From: Pseudomonas anuradhapurensis
GTDB taxonomy: Bacteria > Pseudomonadota > Gammaproteobacteria > Pseudomonadales > Pseudomonadaceae
DNA length: 64,000 nt
Reading direction: 5' to 3'
Assembly (NCBI RefSeq): GCF_014269225.2
Contig: NZ_CP077097.1
Location: forward strand, 874,001-938,000
Below are positions 18,003 to 29,066 of the stretch, one piece after another. The first letter of the stretch is position 1. Every line of letters begins with the position of its first letter. A program made the translations under genes and the position numbers. The notes under the pieces are model-generated. The model did not search any database, was not told the DNA's origin, and was given only the letters and a program-made list of their open reading frames with translations.

Positions 18003-18486
18003 GCTGATCGCCGCCAACAAGGCTGTCTCCATCGACTATACCCTGACCAACGACGCCGGGGAGACCATCGACAGCTCCGCCGGTGGCGCGCCGCTGGTTT
18101 ACCTGCACGGTGCCGGCAACATCATCCCGGGCCTGGAAAAAGCCCTGGAAGGCAAGCAGGCCGGTGACGAACTGAACGTTTCCGTCGAGCCGGAAGACGC
18201 CTACGGTGAATACCTGGCCGAGCTGGTCAGCACCCTGAACCGCAGCCTGTTCGAAGGCGTCGACGAGCTGGAAGTGGGCATGCAGTTCCACGCTTCGGCG
18301 CCGGACGGCCAGATGCAGATCGTCACCATCCGCGACATCGACGGCGACGATATCACTGTCGACGGCAACCACCCGCTGGCCGGCCAGCGCCTGACCTTCC
18401 AGGTCAAGGTAGTCAACGTGCGTGACGCCAGCGATGAAGAAATCGCTCACCGTCACATCCACGGTGAAGGTGGCCATCACCACTGA
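18001..18486 (+). CDS. slyD: FKBP-type peptidyl-prolyl cis-trans isomerase, SlyD-like
   Basis: This 161-residue protein has the FKBP core interrupted by the insert-in-flap domain typical of SlyD (about 70-130). It ends in a short histidine-rich tail (HRHIHGEGGHHH) that can bind nickel. SlyD folds proteins and helps deliver metal to hydrogenase-type enzymes; the tail here is much shorter than in E. coli. AAAAGG lies eight bases before ATG 18001. It is divergent from the DUF3565 gene and ends before a very long hairpin terminator. Confidence 0.88.
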   Translation: MLIAANKAVSIDYTLTNDAGETIDSSAGGAPLVYLHGAGNIIPGLEKALEGKQAGDELNVSVEPEDAYGEYLAELVSTLNRSLFEGVDELEVGMQFHASAPDGQMQIVTIRDIDGDDITVDGNHPLAGQRLTFQVKVVNVRDASDEEIAHRHIHGEGGHHH

Positions 18487-18515
18487 TTTTCTGCGCTAAG
18501 CTCAGAAAGTCGCCA

Positions 18516-18578
18516 GGCGCTCGGGCAAGCCGACTTGCCTTCCTTCGGGAGGTGGACGGCTTGGCCGGGCGCCTTTTT
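18516..18578 (+). terminator. Long hairpin terminator after slyD
   Basis: GGCGC at 18516 pairs with GCGCC at 18569-18573. Inside, CAAGCCG pairs with CGGCTTG and the tip is CCTTCC-TTCG-GGAGG. Five T residues follow. The stem spans nearly 60 bases, unusually long for a simple terminator. Confidence 0.8.
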
Positions 18579-18629
18579 ATTGGGTGGAATTCGCCTGCGC
18601 GGCAACCGGCAACCTGAGAGGGATTCATC

Positions 18630-19112
18630 ATGAGTGCATTTCACGACCTGAAACTGGACGCGCTGAACGGCGGGGAGCTGCCTCTCGCCCCCTTCAAGGG
18701 CCAAGTGGTGCTGGTGGTCAACGTAGCTTCCAAGTGCGGCCTGACACCGCAATACAAGGCTTTGGAAAATCTCTACCAGGACTACAAGGACAAGGGCTTC
18801 AATGTGCTTGGCCTGCCGTGCAACCAGTTTGCCGGCCAGGAGCCGGGCAGTGAAAAGGAAATCCAGGAGTTCTGCAGCCTCAATTACGGGGTGAGCTTCC
18901 CGCTGGGAGCCAAGCTGGAAGTCAACGGGCCACATCGCCATTCGCTGTATCGCCTGCTGGCGGGCGAGGGCGCCGAATTCCCCGGCGACATCACCTGGAA
19001 CTTCGAGAAGTTCCTGGTTGGCAAGGACGGGCGGGTGCTGGCGCGCTTCTCGCCGCGCACGGCGCCGGATGATCCTGCGGTGGTGCAAGCCATCGAAAAG
19101 GCGCTCGCCTGA
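18630..19112 (+). CDS. Glutathione peroxidase (Cys-type)
   Basis: This 160-residue thiol peroxidase reduces hydrogen peroxide and organic hydroperoxides in the cytoplasm. The catalytic motif is NVASKCGLTPQY with Cys36 in place of selenocysteine; LPCNQF and WNFEKF complete the Cys/Gln/Trp/Asn tetrad. There is no in-frame TGA, so it is not a selenoprotein, even though selenium genes lie elsewhere in the window. Enzymes of this kind often use thioredoxin rather than glutathione. ATG 18630 has GAGAGG upstream. A hairpin between it and the convergent glycosyltransferase gene ends transcription. Confidence 0.92.
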   Translation: MSAFHDLKLDALNGGELPLAPFKGQVVLVVNVASKCGLTPQYKALENLYQDYKDKGFNVLGLPCNQFAGQEPGSEKEIQEFCSLNYGVSFPLGAKLEVNGPHRHSLYRLLAGEGAEFPGDITWNFEKFLVGKDGRVLARFSPRTAPDDPAVVQAIEKALA

Positions 19113-19140
19113 ACCGGGGCCGCTTTGCGGCCCCGACGGT
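19113..19140. terminator. Hairpin between convergent gpx-type and glycosyltransferase genes
   Basis: ACCG-GGGCCGC-TTT-GCGGCCC-CGACGGT forms a strong stem but without a T-tract. It sits exactly between two convergent stop codons and resembles a shortened REP unit. Confidence 0.55.
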
Positions 19141-20358
19141 TCAGCCCCGAGGTGCCGATGAGCCTGGCTTGGCCCTGAGCGCGGCAGCTTGAGCTTGCTC
19201 AGCTGCCGCGCCGGTTTGCCGGCAGGCGCTATACAGATACCCTTCGAACTGCTCGACAATCGCTGGCCAGCCCTGGCGGCTGGCATGCTGCCGTGCATTC
19301 AGGCGCACCCGGCGCAAGGTTTCCGCTTCTTCCAGCAGCCAGCAGGCGGCATCGACAAATGCCGCCTGGTCGCCCGGCATGGCCAGTGCACCGCTGTGCC
19401 CGTGGCGAATATGCTGCGCTGCGGCCGCCTCGTCATAGGCGACCACCGCCAACCCCGCAGCCATGGCTTCGAGCACCACATTGCCAAAGGTCTCGGTCAG
19501 GCTCGGGAACAGGAACAGGTCACCGCTGGCATAGTGCTCGGCCAGCACCTCGCCGCGCTGGGCGCCGCAGAACACGGCATCGGGCAACTGCTGGGCGAGG
19601 GTGCTGCGCTGCGGGCCATCACCGACCACGATCAGGCGCAGGCGCTTTTGCGGATAAGCCTTGTGCAACGCATCAAGGCATGGGCGCAGTAAGCTCAGGT
19701 TCTTTTCCACTGCCAGCCTGCCGACGTGCAGTACGGCGATATCGTCCGGGCCAAGCTCCCAGCTGTCGCGCAATGCCTGGCTGCGGCGTGCCGGATTGAA
19801 CAGGCCGGCATCGACCCCCCTTGCCAGCAGTGCCAGGCGCTCGAAACCACGGCGTTCAAGCTCCAGGCGCTGGCTGAGGCTGGGTACCAGGGTGGTGGCC
19901 GTGCGCCGATGGAACCAGCGCAGGTAATGGGTGAGCAAGCGCGTCAGCAGGCCCAGCCCGTACTGGCCGGAATACTGCGGGAAATTGGTATGAAAACCGC
20001 TGACCACGGCCACCCCAAGGCGCCGCGCGGCGCGCAGGGCGCTGAGCCCCAGAGGCCCCTCGGTGGCGATGTACAGCACATCCGGGCGCTGCCGACGCCA
20101 GCGGCGCAACAGCTTGTGCATCGACACCTCGCCCCACTGCAAACCTGGGTAGCCAGGCAGTGGCCAGCCACGGCACAGCATCAGGGCCGGGTCGTTGTGC
20201 AGCGGCCTTTCACCGGCCTGGCGTGGGCGCACCACTTCGACCTTGTGGCCGCGTTGGCTCAAGCCTTCGCTGAGCCGGCCAAGGGTGTTGGCCACGCCAT
20301 TGATTTCGGGTGGGAAGGTTTCGCTGACCAGCGTGATACGTAGCGCGGGTGTATTCAT
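19141..20358 (-). CDS. Glycosyltransferase family 4 (group 1) protein
   Basis: This 405-residue GT-B glycosyltransferase starts with VSETFPPEINGVANTLG, the acceptor-side glycine loop of the family. Its donor-binding C-terminal domain has VVGDGPQR and the E-x7-E motif in FPSLTETFGNVVLEAMAAG. Close relatives are annotated as alpha-mannosyltransferases acting on lipid or polysaccharide acceptors at the membrane, but the sugar and acceptor cannot be read from sequence. It is complete, stands alone, and is divergent from the chemoreceptor gene with about 180 bases between. Confidence 0.85.
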   Translation of the reverse strand: MNTPALRITLVSETFPPEINGVANTLGRLSEGLSQRGHKVEVVRPRQAGERPLHNDPALMLCRGWPLPGYPGLQWGEVSMHKLLRRWRRQRPDVLYIATEGPLGLSALRAARRLGVAVVSGFHTNFPQYSGQYGLGLLTRLLTHYLRWFHRRTATTLVPSLSQRLELERRGFERLALLARGVDAGLFNPARRSQALRDSWELGPDDIAVLHVGRLAVEKNLSLLRPCLDALHKAYPQKRLRLIVVGDGPQRSTLAQQLPDAVFCGAQRGEVLAEHYASGDLFLFPSLTETFGNVVLEAMAAGLAVVAYDEAAAAQHIRHGHSGALAMPGDQAAFVDAACWLLEEAETLRRVRLNARQHASRQGWPAIVEQFEGYLYSACRQTGAAAEQAQAAALRAKPGSSAPRG

Positions 20359-20534
20359 GACAAAAAGTTTCCGCCCCCTGAGTTGCGCCGATGTGACGGC
20401 ATTGTGACGGATTCATGACGCCTGATCGCTGACGTTCCGGGTTTGTGAATTTTCCTTGCAAGGCACTCAAGAAGCTGTGGCCGGCAGCCGATGCAGAAGC
20501 ATTCGACGACCTGATGCGCTCCAGGAGAGCGGTG

Positions 20535-21851
20535 ATGTTCAACAACAAGCTCAAGCAAGAAATCCGGCAACTGCGTGAAGACCTGATGTCCATCGAACAG
20601 GTCAAGAGCAGCCTCGACAGCGAGATGTTGGTACTGCAACTGGACCCTCAGGGGCGGATCGAGATGGTCAACGGCAACTTCGAGAGCGAGATGCTCTACC
20701 GTGCCGAACAACTGCTTGGTCGCAACATCGAGGAAATCGTCCCTGCGCACGTGAAGTCACTGGACTTCTACCAGCGCATGAAAAGTGCGATCAGCCGCGG
20801 TGAGCACCTGAACGGCGCCTTCCGCCTGCTGCGCGGCAATGGCCAGGAAGCCTGGCTGCGGTCGATCCTGCAACCGGTCAAGGACAGCCAGGGGCGCATC
20901 AAGTACTTCACCCTGCACTCCAGCGACCTGACGCGTACCATCGAGACCTCTCGGGAGCACGAGAGCCTGATCAAGGCATTGATGCGTTCCACTGCGGTGA
21001 TCGAATTTTCCCTCGACGGCACCATTCTCACCGCCAATGATCGGTTCTTGTCCGCGCTCGGCTATCGCCTGGAACAGATCCGTGGCAAGCATCACCGCAT
21101 GTTCTGCGAGCCGGAGGAGGTCAACTCGGCGGGCTACCAGGCGTTCTGGGACAAGCTGCGCCGTGGCGAATACGTTGCCGACCGCTTCAAGCGTATCGAT
21201 GCCCACGGCCGGGTGGTCTGGCTGGAGGCTTCGTACAACCCGATCTTCGACGCCCATGACGTACTGTACAAGGTGGTCAAGTTCGCCACCGTCATCACCG
21301 ACCAGGTGAACCAGGAGCAGGCCGTGGCCGAGGCGGCGGACGTGGCGTTCAACACCTCGCTGGGCACCGATGCCAGTGCCCGCAAGGCGACCGATGTGGT
21401 GACCCAGACGGTCAGCGTGATGCGTGGGCTGGAAGCCTCGATGCAAGAAGCCGCCGAGGGCATCCAGGCGCTGGACACCCAGTCGCGGGTGATCGGCTCG
21501 ATCATCAAGACCATCAGCGACATCGCCGGGCAGACCAACCTGCTGGCGCTCAACGCGGCCATCGAAGCGGCCCGCGCTGGTGAGCAGGGCCGTGGCTTTG
21601 CCGTGGTTGCCGATGAAGTGCGCCAGCTGGCCTCGCGCACCAGCACCGCCACCGAGGAAATCGCCCGGGTGGTGCAGCAGAACGAGCAGCTGGCCCAGGC
21701 GGCGGTGGCCATCATCGACACCAGCAAGCGCCAGGCCGAGCAGGGGCTGGCGCTGGCCGATGAGACGGGCGAGGTGATTGTCGAGATCCAGGACGGGGCG
21801 AAGCGGGTAGTGGATGTGGTGGGGCAGTTTTCCAGCCGGTTGGGGCAGTGA
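20535..21851 (+). CDS. Cytoplasmic PAS-PAS methyl-accepting chemotaxis protein
   Basis: This 438-residue soluble chemoreceptor has two PAS domains (about 15-125 and 135-255) and a shortened signalling domain with the conserved hairpin tip ([20 protein letters not shown], then [15 protein letters not shown]). There are no membrane helices and no HAMP domain, so it senses an internal cue, for example redox or a bound cofactor as in Aer-like receptors. The frame is open from GTG 20445, but ATG 20535 has a strong AGGAGAG six bases upstream and begins the typical MFNNKLKQE. The receptor ends soon after the tip, so its adaptation region is short. Confidence 0.85.
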   Translation: MFNNKLKQEIRQLREDLMSIEQVKSSLDSEMLVLQLDPQGRIEMVNGNFESEMLYRAEQLLGRNIEEIVPAHVKSLDFYQRMKSAISRGEHLNGAFRLLRGNGQEAWLRSILQPVKDSQGRIKYFTLHSSDLTRTIETSREHESLIKALMRSTAVIEFSLDGTILTANDRFLSALGYRLEQIRGKHHRMFCEPEEVNSAGYQAFWDKLRRGEYVADRFKRIDAHGRVVWLEASYNPIFDAHDVLYKVVKFATVITDQVNQEQAVAEAADVAFNTSLGTDASARKATDVVTQTVSVMRGLEASMQEAAEGIQALDTQSRVIGSIIKTISDIAGQTNLLALNAAIEAARAGEQGRGFAVVADEVRQLASRTSTATEEIARVVQQNEQLAQAAVAIIDTSKRQAEQGLALADETGEVIVEIQDGAKRVVDVVGQFSSRLGQ

Positions 21852-21869
21852 AACCCAAGCCGGACCTGG

Positions 21870-21992
21870 TTCCTGTAGAAGCGGCGCGGTATCGCGACAG
21901 GCCGCAACACGGCCCCGGCATTGCAGCGCTGAGGCATACAATCGACTGGGGCCGCTGTGCGGCCCTATCGCGACACAAGGCCGCTCCTACCG
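21870..21992. repeat. Inverted REP pair
   Basis: One unit (about 21870-21915, TCCTGTAGAAGCGGCGCGG...) is somewhat decayed. The second (21947-21992) has GGGGCCGCTGTGCGGCCC and CGCGACACAAGGCCGCTCC. They lie between the convergent chemoreceptor and cysZ genes. Confidence 0.75.
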
Positions 21993-22013
21993 GGAATGCG
22001 TACAGCCTTGGCG

Positions 22014-22742
22014 TCAGTTGCGCTCCCGCACCCAGAACAACGTGGCGCCGGCCACCGCTGCCGGCATCATCAGCACGTTCACCAGCGGTATCATCAGCGC
22101 CAGGTAGGTGATGCCGCCAAAGCCCAGCGACTGCCAGCGCTTCTGGCGCAGCCAGGCGAGCATGTCCTGCCAGCTCATCTTGTTGTTGTCTGCCGGGTAG
22201 TCGATGTACTGGATGGCCATCATCCAGACCCCGAAGATCAGCCACAGCGGCGCAGCTACCACGTTGACCACCGGGACCAGCGACAGGATGAACAGGCCGA
22301 TGGCCCGTGGCAGGAAGTAGCCCAGCTTGCGCATTTCGCGGCTGAAGGTACGTGGCACCATGGCCACCAGCTCGGCCCAGCTGAAGGCCGGGAAGGTGTC
22401 TTCGCCACGCAGCACCACCTCGACCTTTTCCGCCAGGAAGCCATTGAACGGTGCGGCAATGATGTTGGCCACCAGGGTGAAGGTGAAGAACACCATCAGC
22501 ACCACCAGGGCGACGAACAGCGGCCAGAGGATGTAGGTGAGGAAGCTCAGCCAGCTTGGCAGGGTGGGCATCAGGGCATCCACCCACAGGCTGAACTGGT
22601 GGCCGGCGAAGTAGATCAGGCCACCGAACAGCAGCAGGTTGACCGCCAGCGGCAGCAGCACGAACAACCGCAGGTTGGGGCTCAGCACCAGTTTCAGGCC
22701 TTCGCGCAGGTACTGGGGGCCAGACAGGACAGGGGCTTGCAT
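22014..22742 (-). CDS. cysZ: CysZ/EI24-family sulfate transporter
   Basis: This 242-residue inner-membrane protein has several long hydrophobic helices and matches the CysZ family, which imports sulfate for cysteine synthesis. Typical segments are the opening [20 protein letters not shown] and a later [19 protein letters not shown] 22742 starts the conserved N-terminus; the frame continues upstream to 22850 but that part is not conserved in character. It is divergent from trxB; together they bracket a regulatory region of about 330 bases. Substrate assignment follows the family. Confidence 0.85.
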   Translation of the reverse strand: MQAPVLSGPQYLREGLKLVLSPNLRLFVLLPLAVNLLLFGGLIYFAGHQFSLWVDALMPTLPSWLSFLTYILWPLFVALVVLMVFFTFTLVANIIAAPFNGFLAEKVEVVLRGEDTFPAFSWAELVAMVPRTFSREMRKLGYFLPRAIGLFILSLVPVVNVVAAPLWLIFGVWMMAIQYIDYPADNNKMSWQDMLAWLRQKRWQSLGFGGITYLALMIPLVNVLMMPAAVAGATLFWVRERN

Positions 22743-22872
22743 CGGGAGACTCCGCAGAGAAGGTAAACGCGCTGACCTTACCGAGTTTGCCGCGCCGACG
22801 AAAGGCGGGCAGCGGCAGGGAAACGGGGTGTAACAAAAGCGCCAGCCCATGGCTATCCGAACAAATCGATGG

Positions 22873-22909
22873 ATAGGCGATGCCTATGAGGTGGATTGTC
22901 TAAGGATAT
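22873..22909 (+). promoter_or_regulatory. Candidate OxyR binding site upstream of trxB
   Basis: ATAG-N7-CTAT (22873-22887) is followed after seven bases by ATTG-N7-ATAT (22895-22909). The OxyR consensus is two ATAG-N7-CTAT elements spaced by seven. The first element is exact and the second has two deviations. The site abuts the weak -35 box of trxB, where OxyR activates. Confidence 0.6.
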
Positions 22910-24036
<1,127 letters not shown>

Positions 24037-24047
24037 TCCGGGAATGC

Positions 24048-24088
24048 CAGGGCCGCTTTGCGGCCCATCGCGACACAAGGCCGTTGCA
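24048..24088. repeat. Single REP unit
   Basis: GGGCCGCTTTGCGGCCC followed by ATCGCGACACAAGGCCG; one unit just after trxB. Confidence 0.75.
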
Positions 24089-24118
24089 ACAGAATGGCTA
24101 CGCCCCAGATGTCGCATG

Positions 24119-24145
24119 AAAAAACCGGCCAGAGGCCGGTTTTTT
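24119..24145. terminator. Bidirectional terminator between trxB and nadC
   Basis: AAAAAACCGGCC-AGA-GGCCGGTTTTTT is a perfect stem with an A-tract on one side and a T-tract on the other, serving both convergent genes. Confidence 0.92.
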
Positions 24146-24161
24146 CATGCCTGCAATTCGA

Positions 24162-25025
<864 letters not shown>

Positions 25026-25252
25026 CTAGATGCCCGCGATTATAGGGCAGGGGGCCGGTGTGTACAGCCGCCTTGGCAGCGACCTTCGGTCGGGCGCGTT
25101 GAGCAACCGGGGCAAATCGGGGTCACTAGCCAGCGAGTGAAACGGCGCTGGCAGCGGTATGGTTTTTTGCCGATAATAGCGACCAGTATTTGGCGTCATA
25201 GCTTTGACGATCTTCAGCCCCTTCGGGCGAGACACCCTGCAAGGAGTCCAGG

Positions 25253-27400
25253 ATGCAAAAAGAAGGCAAGGTGGTGCCCTTGGCGGCCGCCATCGACCGA
25301 GGGGGGCGTGCGCCCCTGCCTTGCCTTCCGGTATTGCTCCTGCAGGTGCGCGACAAAGCCGCCTTGCAGTTGCGCCAGGGCTTGCAAGGCTTGTTCGACA
25401 ACGCCGACGACACCCTCTTCGAGATGGCCGACAAGGCATTCGACCGCGGGGACCAGAACCTCTACTTCGAGGCCATGCGCGACCTGCGCCTGAAGCGCAA
25501 GAGCATCGAACGGGGCTTTCTCGACACCTTCTACGACGCCTTTTCCCGGATGGGCCAGGTCGACCTGCTGGCCCACCTGGGCGATCCTCGCGACCTGCGC
25601 AGCAAGGCCCAGGCTGAGCGGGCCGCCGCGATCGAAGGCATGGTCGCGCGGGTGCTGTCGCGTGACGGCATTGCCCTGCAGCAACTGGGCCTGCGCTTGC
25701 AGGCACTGCTCGATCGCCCGCTGCACGAGCAGCACAACCCATTGGGGCCGGCTGCACTGTGTGGCTACTTCCTCGATGCCGGGCGTAACCTGGGGGTTGG
25801 CTTGCGGGTAAAGCTGGTGCTGCTGAAACTGTTCGAGCGCTATGTACTGCGCGATGCCGACGTCATCTATGGCGAAGCCAACCAGTTGCTGGCTGCTGCA
25901 GGCGTGCTCCCCGAGTTGCCGCCGGCACCGCGCCGGCGTGCCGAAGACCGGCGTATGGGCGCTCGACGTGGCACGGCGAACCTGGCGCAGGAGGTTGGCG
26001 CCGACGCGGCAGGGCAGGCCTTCTTTGCCGCGTTGCAGCCCCTGCTGGCGCCGTTGCGCGGGCAGTTTGCGCCGCGTCTGCAAGCGGTAGCCGCTGCCCA
26101 GCCGATCAGCACCGCCGACCTGCTGCGGCTGCTGTCCCATTTGCAGCACTACGTGCCCGCTACCCACGAAGACGAGGATTTCGAACTCGGCCAGCAGCTT
26201 GAACAGTTGCTCTTGCGGGTCAGCGTGCGCAGCGGCACACGCCGGCGCATCGAAGTGGCCGACGAGGACATGATCAACCTGGTAGGCCTGTTGTTCGGCT
26301 ACATCCGCAACGACGACAATCTGCCGGCCAGCCTGCGCGCGCTGATCGTGCGCCTGCATATTCCGCTGTTGAAAGTCGCCCTGCTGGACAAGGGTCTGTT
26401 AAGCCGGGCCAGCCACCCGGCCAGGCGACTGCTCAACGAGATCGCCGGTGCCGCCATCGGCTGGGAATGTGCCGGCGATGGGCTGCGCGACAGCCTGCAT
26501 CTGCGCGTGGAGCGGACCATCCAGCGCCTGCTCAACGATTTTGCCGAAAATACCAGCCTGTTCGCTGAACTGCTGGAAGACTTCCTCGCTTTCAACCAGG
26601 ACGAGCGGCGGCGCAACGAACTGCTCGAACAACGCACCCGCGATGCCGAAGAAGGGCGTGCCCGCGCCCAGCAGGCCAGGCAACAGGTGCAGCATGCGCT
26701 GAACCAGCGCCTGCGCGGCCGGGTATGGCCGCAGGTGGTGGTGCAGATGCTGGTGCACTCGTGGAGCCAGGTCATGCTGCTGGCCTGGCTCAAGCAGGGC
26801 GAGGCTTCCCAGGCCTGGCGGGATGCAGTGCAGACCATGGACGCGCTGCTGGCCAGCATCACCCCACCGCATGAAACACAAGCCTTGTTGCAGCAGGTGC
26901 CTGGCCTGCTCAAGGCACTGCGCGATGGCCTGGCCAGCGTCGCCCTGGACTCGGCCGCGACCCGCGAGTTCTTCCTGCAACTGGAGCAGTTGCACTTGCG
27001 CGCCTGCGCCGGCACCGAGCTACAGCCTGGCGCAGAGGGCCAACGCCTGGGCGAGGTGCTGGTGGCCGAGGATATCGTGTTGGCCATTGCCGAAGAGCCC
27101 GCCTGCGCGCCGCTGCATGTCGCCCATGGCCAGGCCGCTGCGCTGCGTCAGGTACAGCGCCTGCGTATCGGTACCTGGGTCGAGGTGCTCGACGAGGACG
27201 AGCCGCTGCGCTGCAAGCTGGTGGCGCGCATCGACAGTAGCGACAGGCTGGTGTTTGCCAACCGCACCGGCATGAAAGTGCGCGAGTGGAACGGTGCCAG
27301 CCTGGCCCGGGCCCTGCACCGCGGCGAGGTGCGGGTGCTGGACGACGGCCTGCTGTTCGAGCGGGCGCTGGACGCGGTGCTCCAGGCGTTGCGACAGTAA
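25253..27400 (+). CDS. DUF1631 family protein with PilZ-like C-terminus
   Basis: This protein of about 715 residues belongs to DUF1631, sometimes misnamed thymidine phosphorylase. It is mostly helical and hydrophilic. The last 100 residues look like a small beta-barrel (RIGTWVEVLDEDEPLRCKLV, then VFANRTGMKV), which resembles PilZ-type domains, although the classical RxxxR of c-di-GMP binding is not evident. ATG 25253 has AAGGAG eight bases upstream. It stands alone, divergent from nadC by about 240 bases. Function is unknown; a link to c-di-GMP is only a structural guess. Confidence 0.8.
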   Translation: MQKEGKVVPLAAAIDRGGRAPLPCLPVLLLQVRDKAALQLRQGLQGLFDNADDTLFEMADKAFDRGDQNLYFEAMRDLRLKRKSIERGFLDTFYDAFSRMGQVDLLAHLGDPRDLRSKAQAERAAAIEGMVARVLSRDGIALQQLGLRLQALLDRPLHEQHNPLGPAALCGYFLDAGRNLGVGLRVKLVLLKLFERYVLRDADVIYGEANQLLAAAGVLPELPPAPRRRAEDRRMGARRGTANLAQEVGADAAGQAFFAALQPLLAPLRGQFAPRLQAVAAAQPISTADLLRLLSHLQHYVPATHEDEDFELGQQLEQLLLRVSVRSGTRRRIEVADEDMINLVGLLFGYIRNDDNLPASLRALIVRLHIPLLKVALLDKGLLSRASHPARRLLNEIAGAAIGWECAGDGLRDSLHLRVERTIQRLLNDFAENTSLFAELLEDFLAFNQDERRRNELLEQRTRDAEEGRARAQQARQQVQHALNQRLRGRVWPQVVVQMLVHSWSQVMLLAWLKQGEASQAWRDAVQTMDALLASITPPHETQALLQQVPGLLKALRDGLASVALDSAATREFFLQLEQLHLRACAGTELQPGAEGQRLGEVLVAEDIVLAIAEEPACAPLHVAHGQAAALRQVQRLRIGTWVEVLDEDEPLRCKLVARIDSSDRLVFANRTGMKVREWNGASLARALHRGEVRVLDDGLLFERALDAVLQALRQ

Positions 27401-27501
27401 CCAGGCCTGTAGGCGCAAACATTACAATCATTCACATGCAAACGGCCTTGGCCACAGGGCATACTGATGCCCTGTTCACGGCGCTTTCAGGATCTGCCCC
27501 C

Positions 27502-28074
27502 ATGCAATTGGACCGTGCCACTGGCTGGTTCCACGGAATCGGAATCACCCACTGCCCCTCGCCGAACTTCAATGCCCGCCCCCAGGGCGAATCGATTTCC
27601 CTGCTGGTGATCCATAACATCAGCCTGCCTCCGGCCTGTTTCGGCACCGGCAAGGTCCAGCAATTCTTCCAGAACCGCCTGGACCCTGACGAGCATCCGT
27701 ATTTCGCCAGCATCAACCACCTGACCGTGTCGGCGCACCTGTTCGTCGAGCGCGACGGCGCGGTGACCCAGTTCGTGTCATTGCTCGACCGTGCCTGGCA
27801 TGCCGGTGTGTCATGCTTCGACGGGCGCGAGGGTTGCAACGACTTCTCCATCGGTATCGAGCTGGAAGGCACTGACGAGCTGCCCTATACCGATGCCCAG
27901 TACGCAGTGCTGGAGCAACTTACCCGGCATATCCGCAACGCCTGGCCGGCCATCGACCCCAGCCGTATCCAAGGCCACAGCGACATTGCCCCGCAGCGCA
28001 AGACCGACCCTGGCCCGGCCTTCGACTGGCCACGCTACCGCAAGGCGCTGCTGCACAACGAGGACAAGGCATGA
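27502..28074 (+). CDS. ampD: 1,6-anhydro-N-acetylmuramyl-L-alanine amidase AmpD
   Basis: This 190-residue cytoplasmic zinc amidase removes the stem peptide from recycled anhydromuropeptides and so keeps AmpR-controlled beta-lactamase low. The zinc ligands are His38 (VIHNISLP), His159 (GHSDIAP) and Asp169 (KTDPGPAFDW). ATG 27502 begins the conserved MQLDRATGW. Its stop codon overlaps the ampE start by four bases (ATGA), so the two are translationally coupled. Loss of this gene is a classical route to derepressed AmpC; here it is intact. Confidence 0.95.
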   Translation: MQLDRATGWFHGIGITHCPSPNFNARPQGESISLLVIHNISLPPACFGTGKVQQFFQNRLDPDEHPYFASINHLTVSAHLFVERDGAVTQFVSLLDRAWHAGVSCFDGREGCNDFSIGIELEGTDELPYTDAQYAVLEQLTRHIRNAWPAIDPSRIQGHSDIAPQRKTDPGPAFDWPRYRKALLHNEDKA

Positions 28075-28901
28075 GTTTTCTGGTGTTGTTGCTGGCGCTG
28101 TGGGTCGAGAAGTTCTCGGCGTTGCGCCATCAGGTGCAGCGTGACGGGTTCTTCCTTGGCGAACTGGTGCGCCTGGAGCGCAGCGGCAAGGTGCACCCGT
28201 GGTGGACGCTGGCCATTCTGGTGTTGGCTCCGGTCGCGTTGCTGGTGTTGCTGCTGCATGTGCTGGACCCTGTGGCGTATGGCCTGCTGGCCTTGCCGGT
28301 GCATCTGCTGGTGCTGATCTACAGCCTGGGCCGCGGCGATGCCAAGGCATCGCTGGGGCCGTTCCGCGACGCCTGGCGCCGGGGCGATGACCAAGCCGCG
28401 CTGCACGTGGCAGAACGTGACCTGGGGCTGGCTGCCGACAATCCCCGCAGCTTGCTGGTAAGCGTTCAGGGCAACCTGTTGTGGCAGGTATACCAAGGCT
28501 TTTTCGCGGTGATCTTCTGGTACTTCGTGCTCGGCCCGGGCGCCGCGCTGGCCTATCGTCTGCTGGCACTGTGTGGCGAGCACAGCAAGCAGCCAGCGCT
28601 CAAGGCCCGTGCCGAGCAGCTACGGCATGTGATGGACTGGTTGCCGGTGCGGGTACTAGCATTGAGCTTTGCCTTGGTGGGCAATTTTGTCGCGGTCACG
28701 CGGGTGATGCTGCATGAGTTGCTGAACTGGCATATCAGCGCCGCGCATCTGGTGGCTCGGGTCGGGCGCATTGCCGATGACATTCCAGAGGAAGAAGACG
28801 ACCAGCGTGGGCTGGGGCGGCTGGACAGCCTGTGGGAATTGCTGCTGCGCTGTGCGGTGCTGTGGTATGCCGGGTTTGCGCTGTGGACGGTGCTGGTCTG
28901 A
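28071..28901 (+). CDS. ampE: AmpE inner-membrane protein
   Basis: This 276-residue membrane protein has three to four long hydrophobic segments and follows ampD with an ATGA overlap, as in other gammaproteobacteria. It starts with MSFLVLLLALWVEKFSALRH. Its biochemical role is unclear; it has been linked to regulation of beta-lactamase induction. A REP pair follows the stop codon. The assignment rests on position and family features. Confidence 0.9.
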   Translation: MSFLVLLLALWVEKFSALRHQVQRDGFFLGELVRLERSGKVHPWWTLAILVLAPVALLVLLLHVLDPVAYGLLALPVHLLVLIYSLGRGDAKASLGPFRDAWRRGDDQAALHVAERDLGLAADNPRSLLVSVQGNLLWQVYQGFFAVIFWYFVLGPGAALAYRLLALCGEHSKQPALKARAEQLRHVMDWLPVRVLALSFALVGNFVAVTRVMLHELLNWHISAAHLVARVGRIADDIPEEEDDQRGLGRLDSLWELLLRCAVLWYAGFALWTVLV

Positions 28902-28918
28902 CGTAGACGCGTCCCTTT

Positions 28919-29033
28919 GTAGGAGCGGCCTTGTGTCGCGATGGGCTGCGCAGCAGCCCCGGGGGTTCAGACTCGCCACCTGATGGTCGGGACCGCGTTG
29001 CCGCCCTTCGCGACCCAAGGCTGCTCCTGCAAG
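28919..29033. repeat. Inverted REP pair
   Basis: GTAGGAGCGGCCTTGTGTCG at 28920 faces CGACCCAAGGCTGCTCC ending at about 29029. It separates convergent ampE and tatD-type genes. The second unit carries several substitutions. Confidence 0.75.
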
Positions 29034-29066
29034 GGCCGTGAATCCTGGGCCGAGGCGGTTCAGCTG

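Noticed and set aside
18630..19112. Glutathione peroxidase considered as a selenoprotein because of nearby selenium genes
   Set aside because: The active site codon is a normal cysteine codon (TGC) and no in-frame TGA precedes the stop.
20445..20534. N-terminal extension of the PAS chemoreceptor from GTG 20445
   Set aside because: ATG 20535 has a strong AGGAGAG and begins the typical MFNNKLKQE; the upstream part has no signal.
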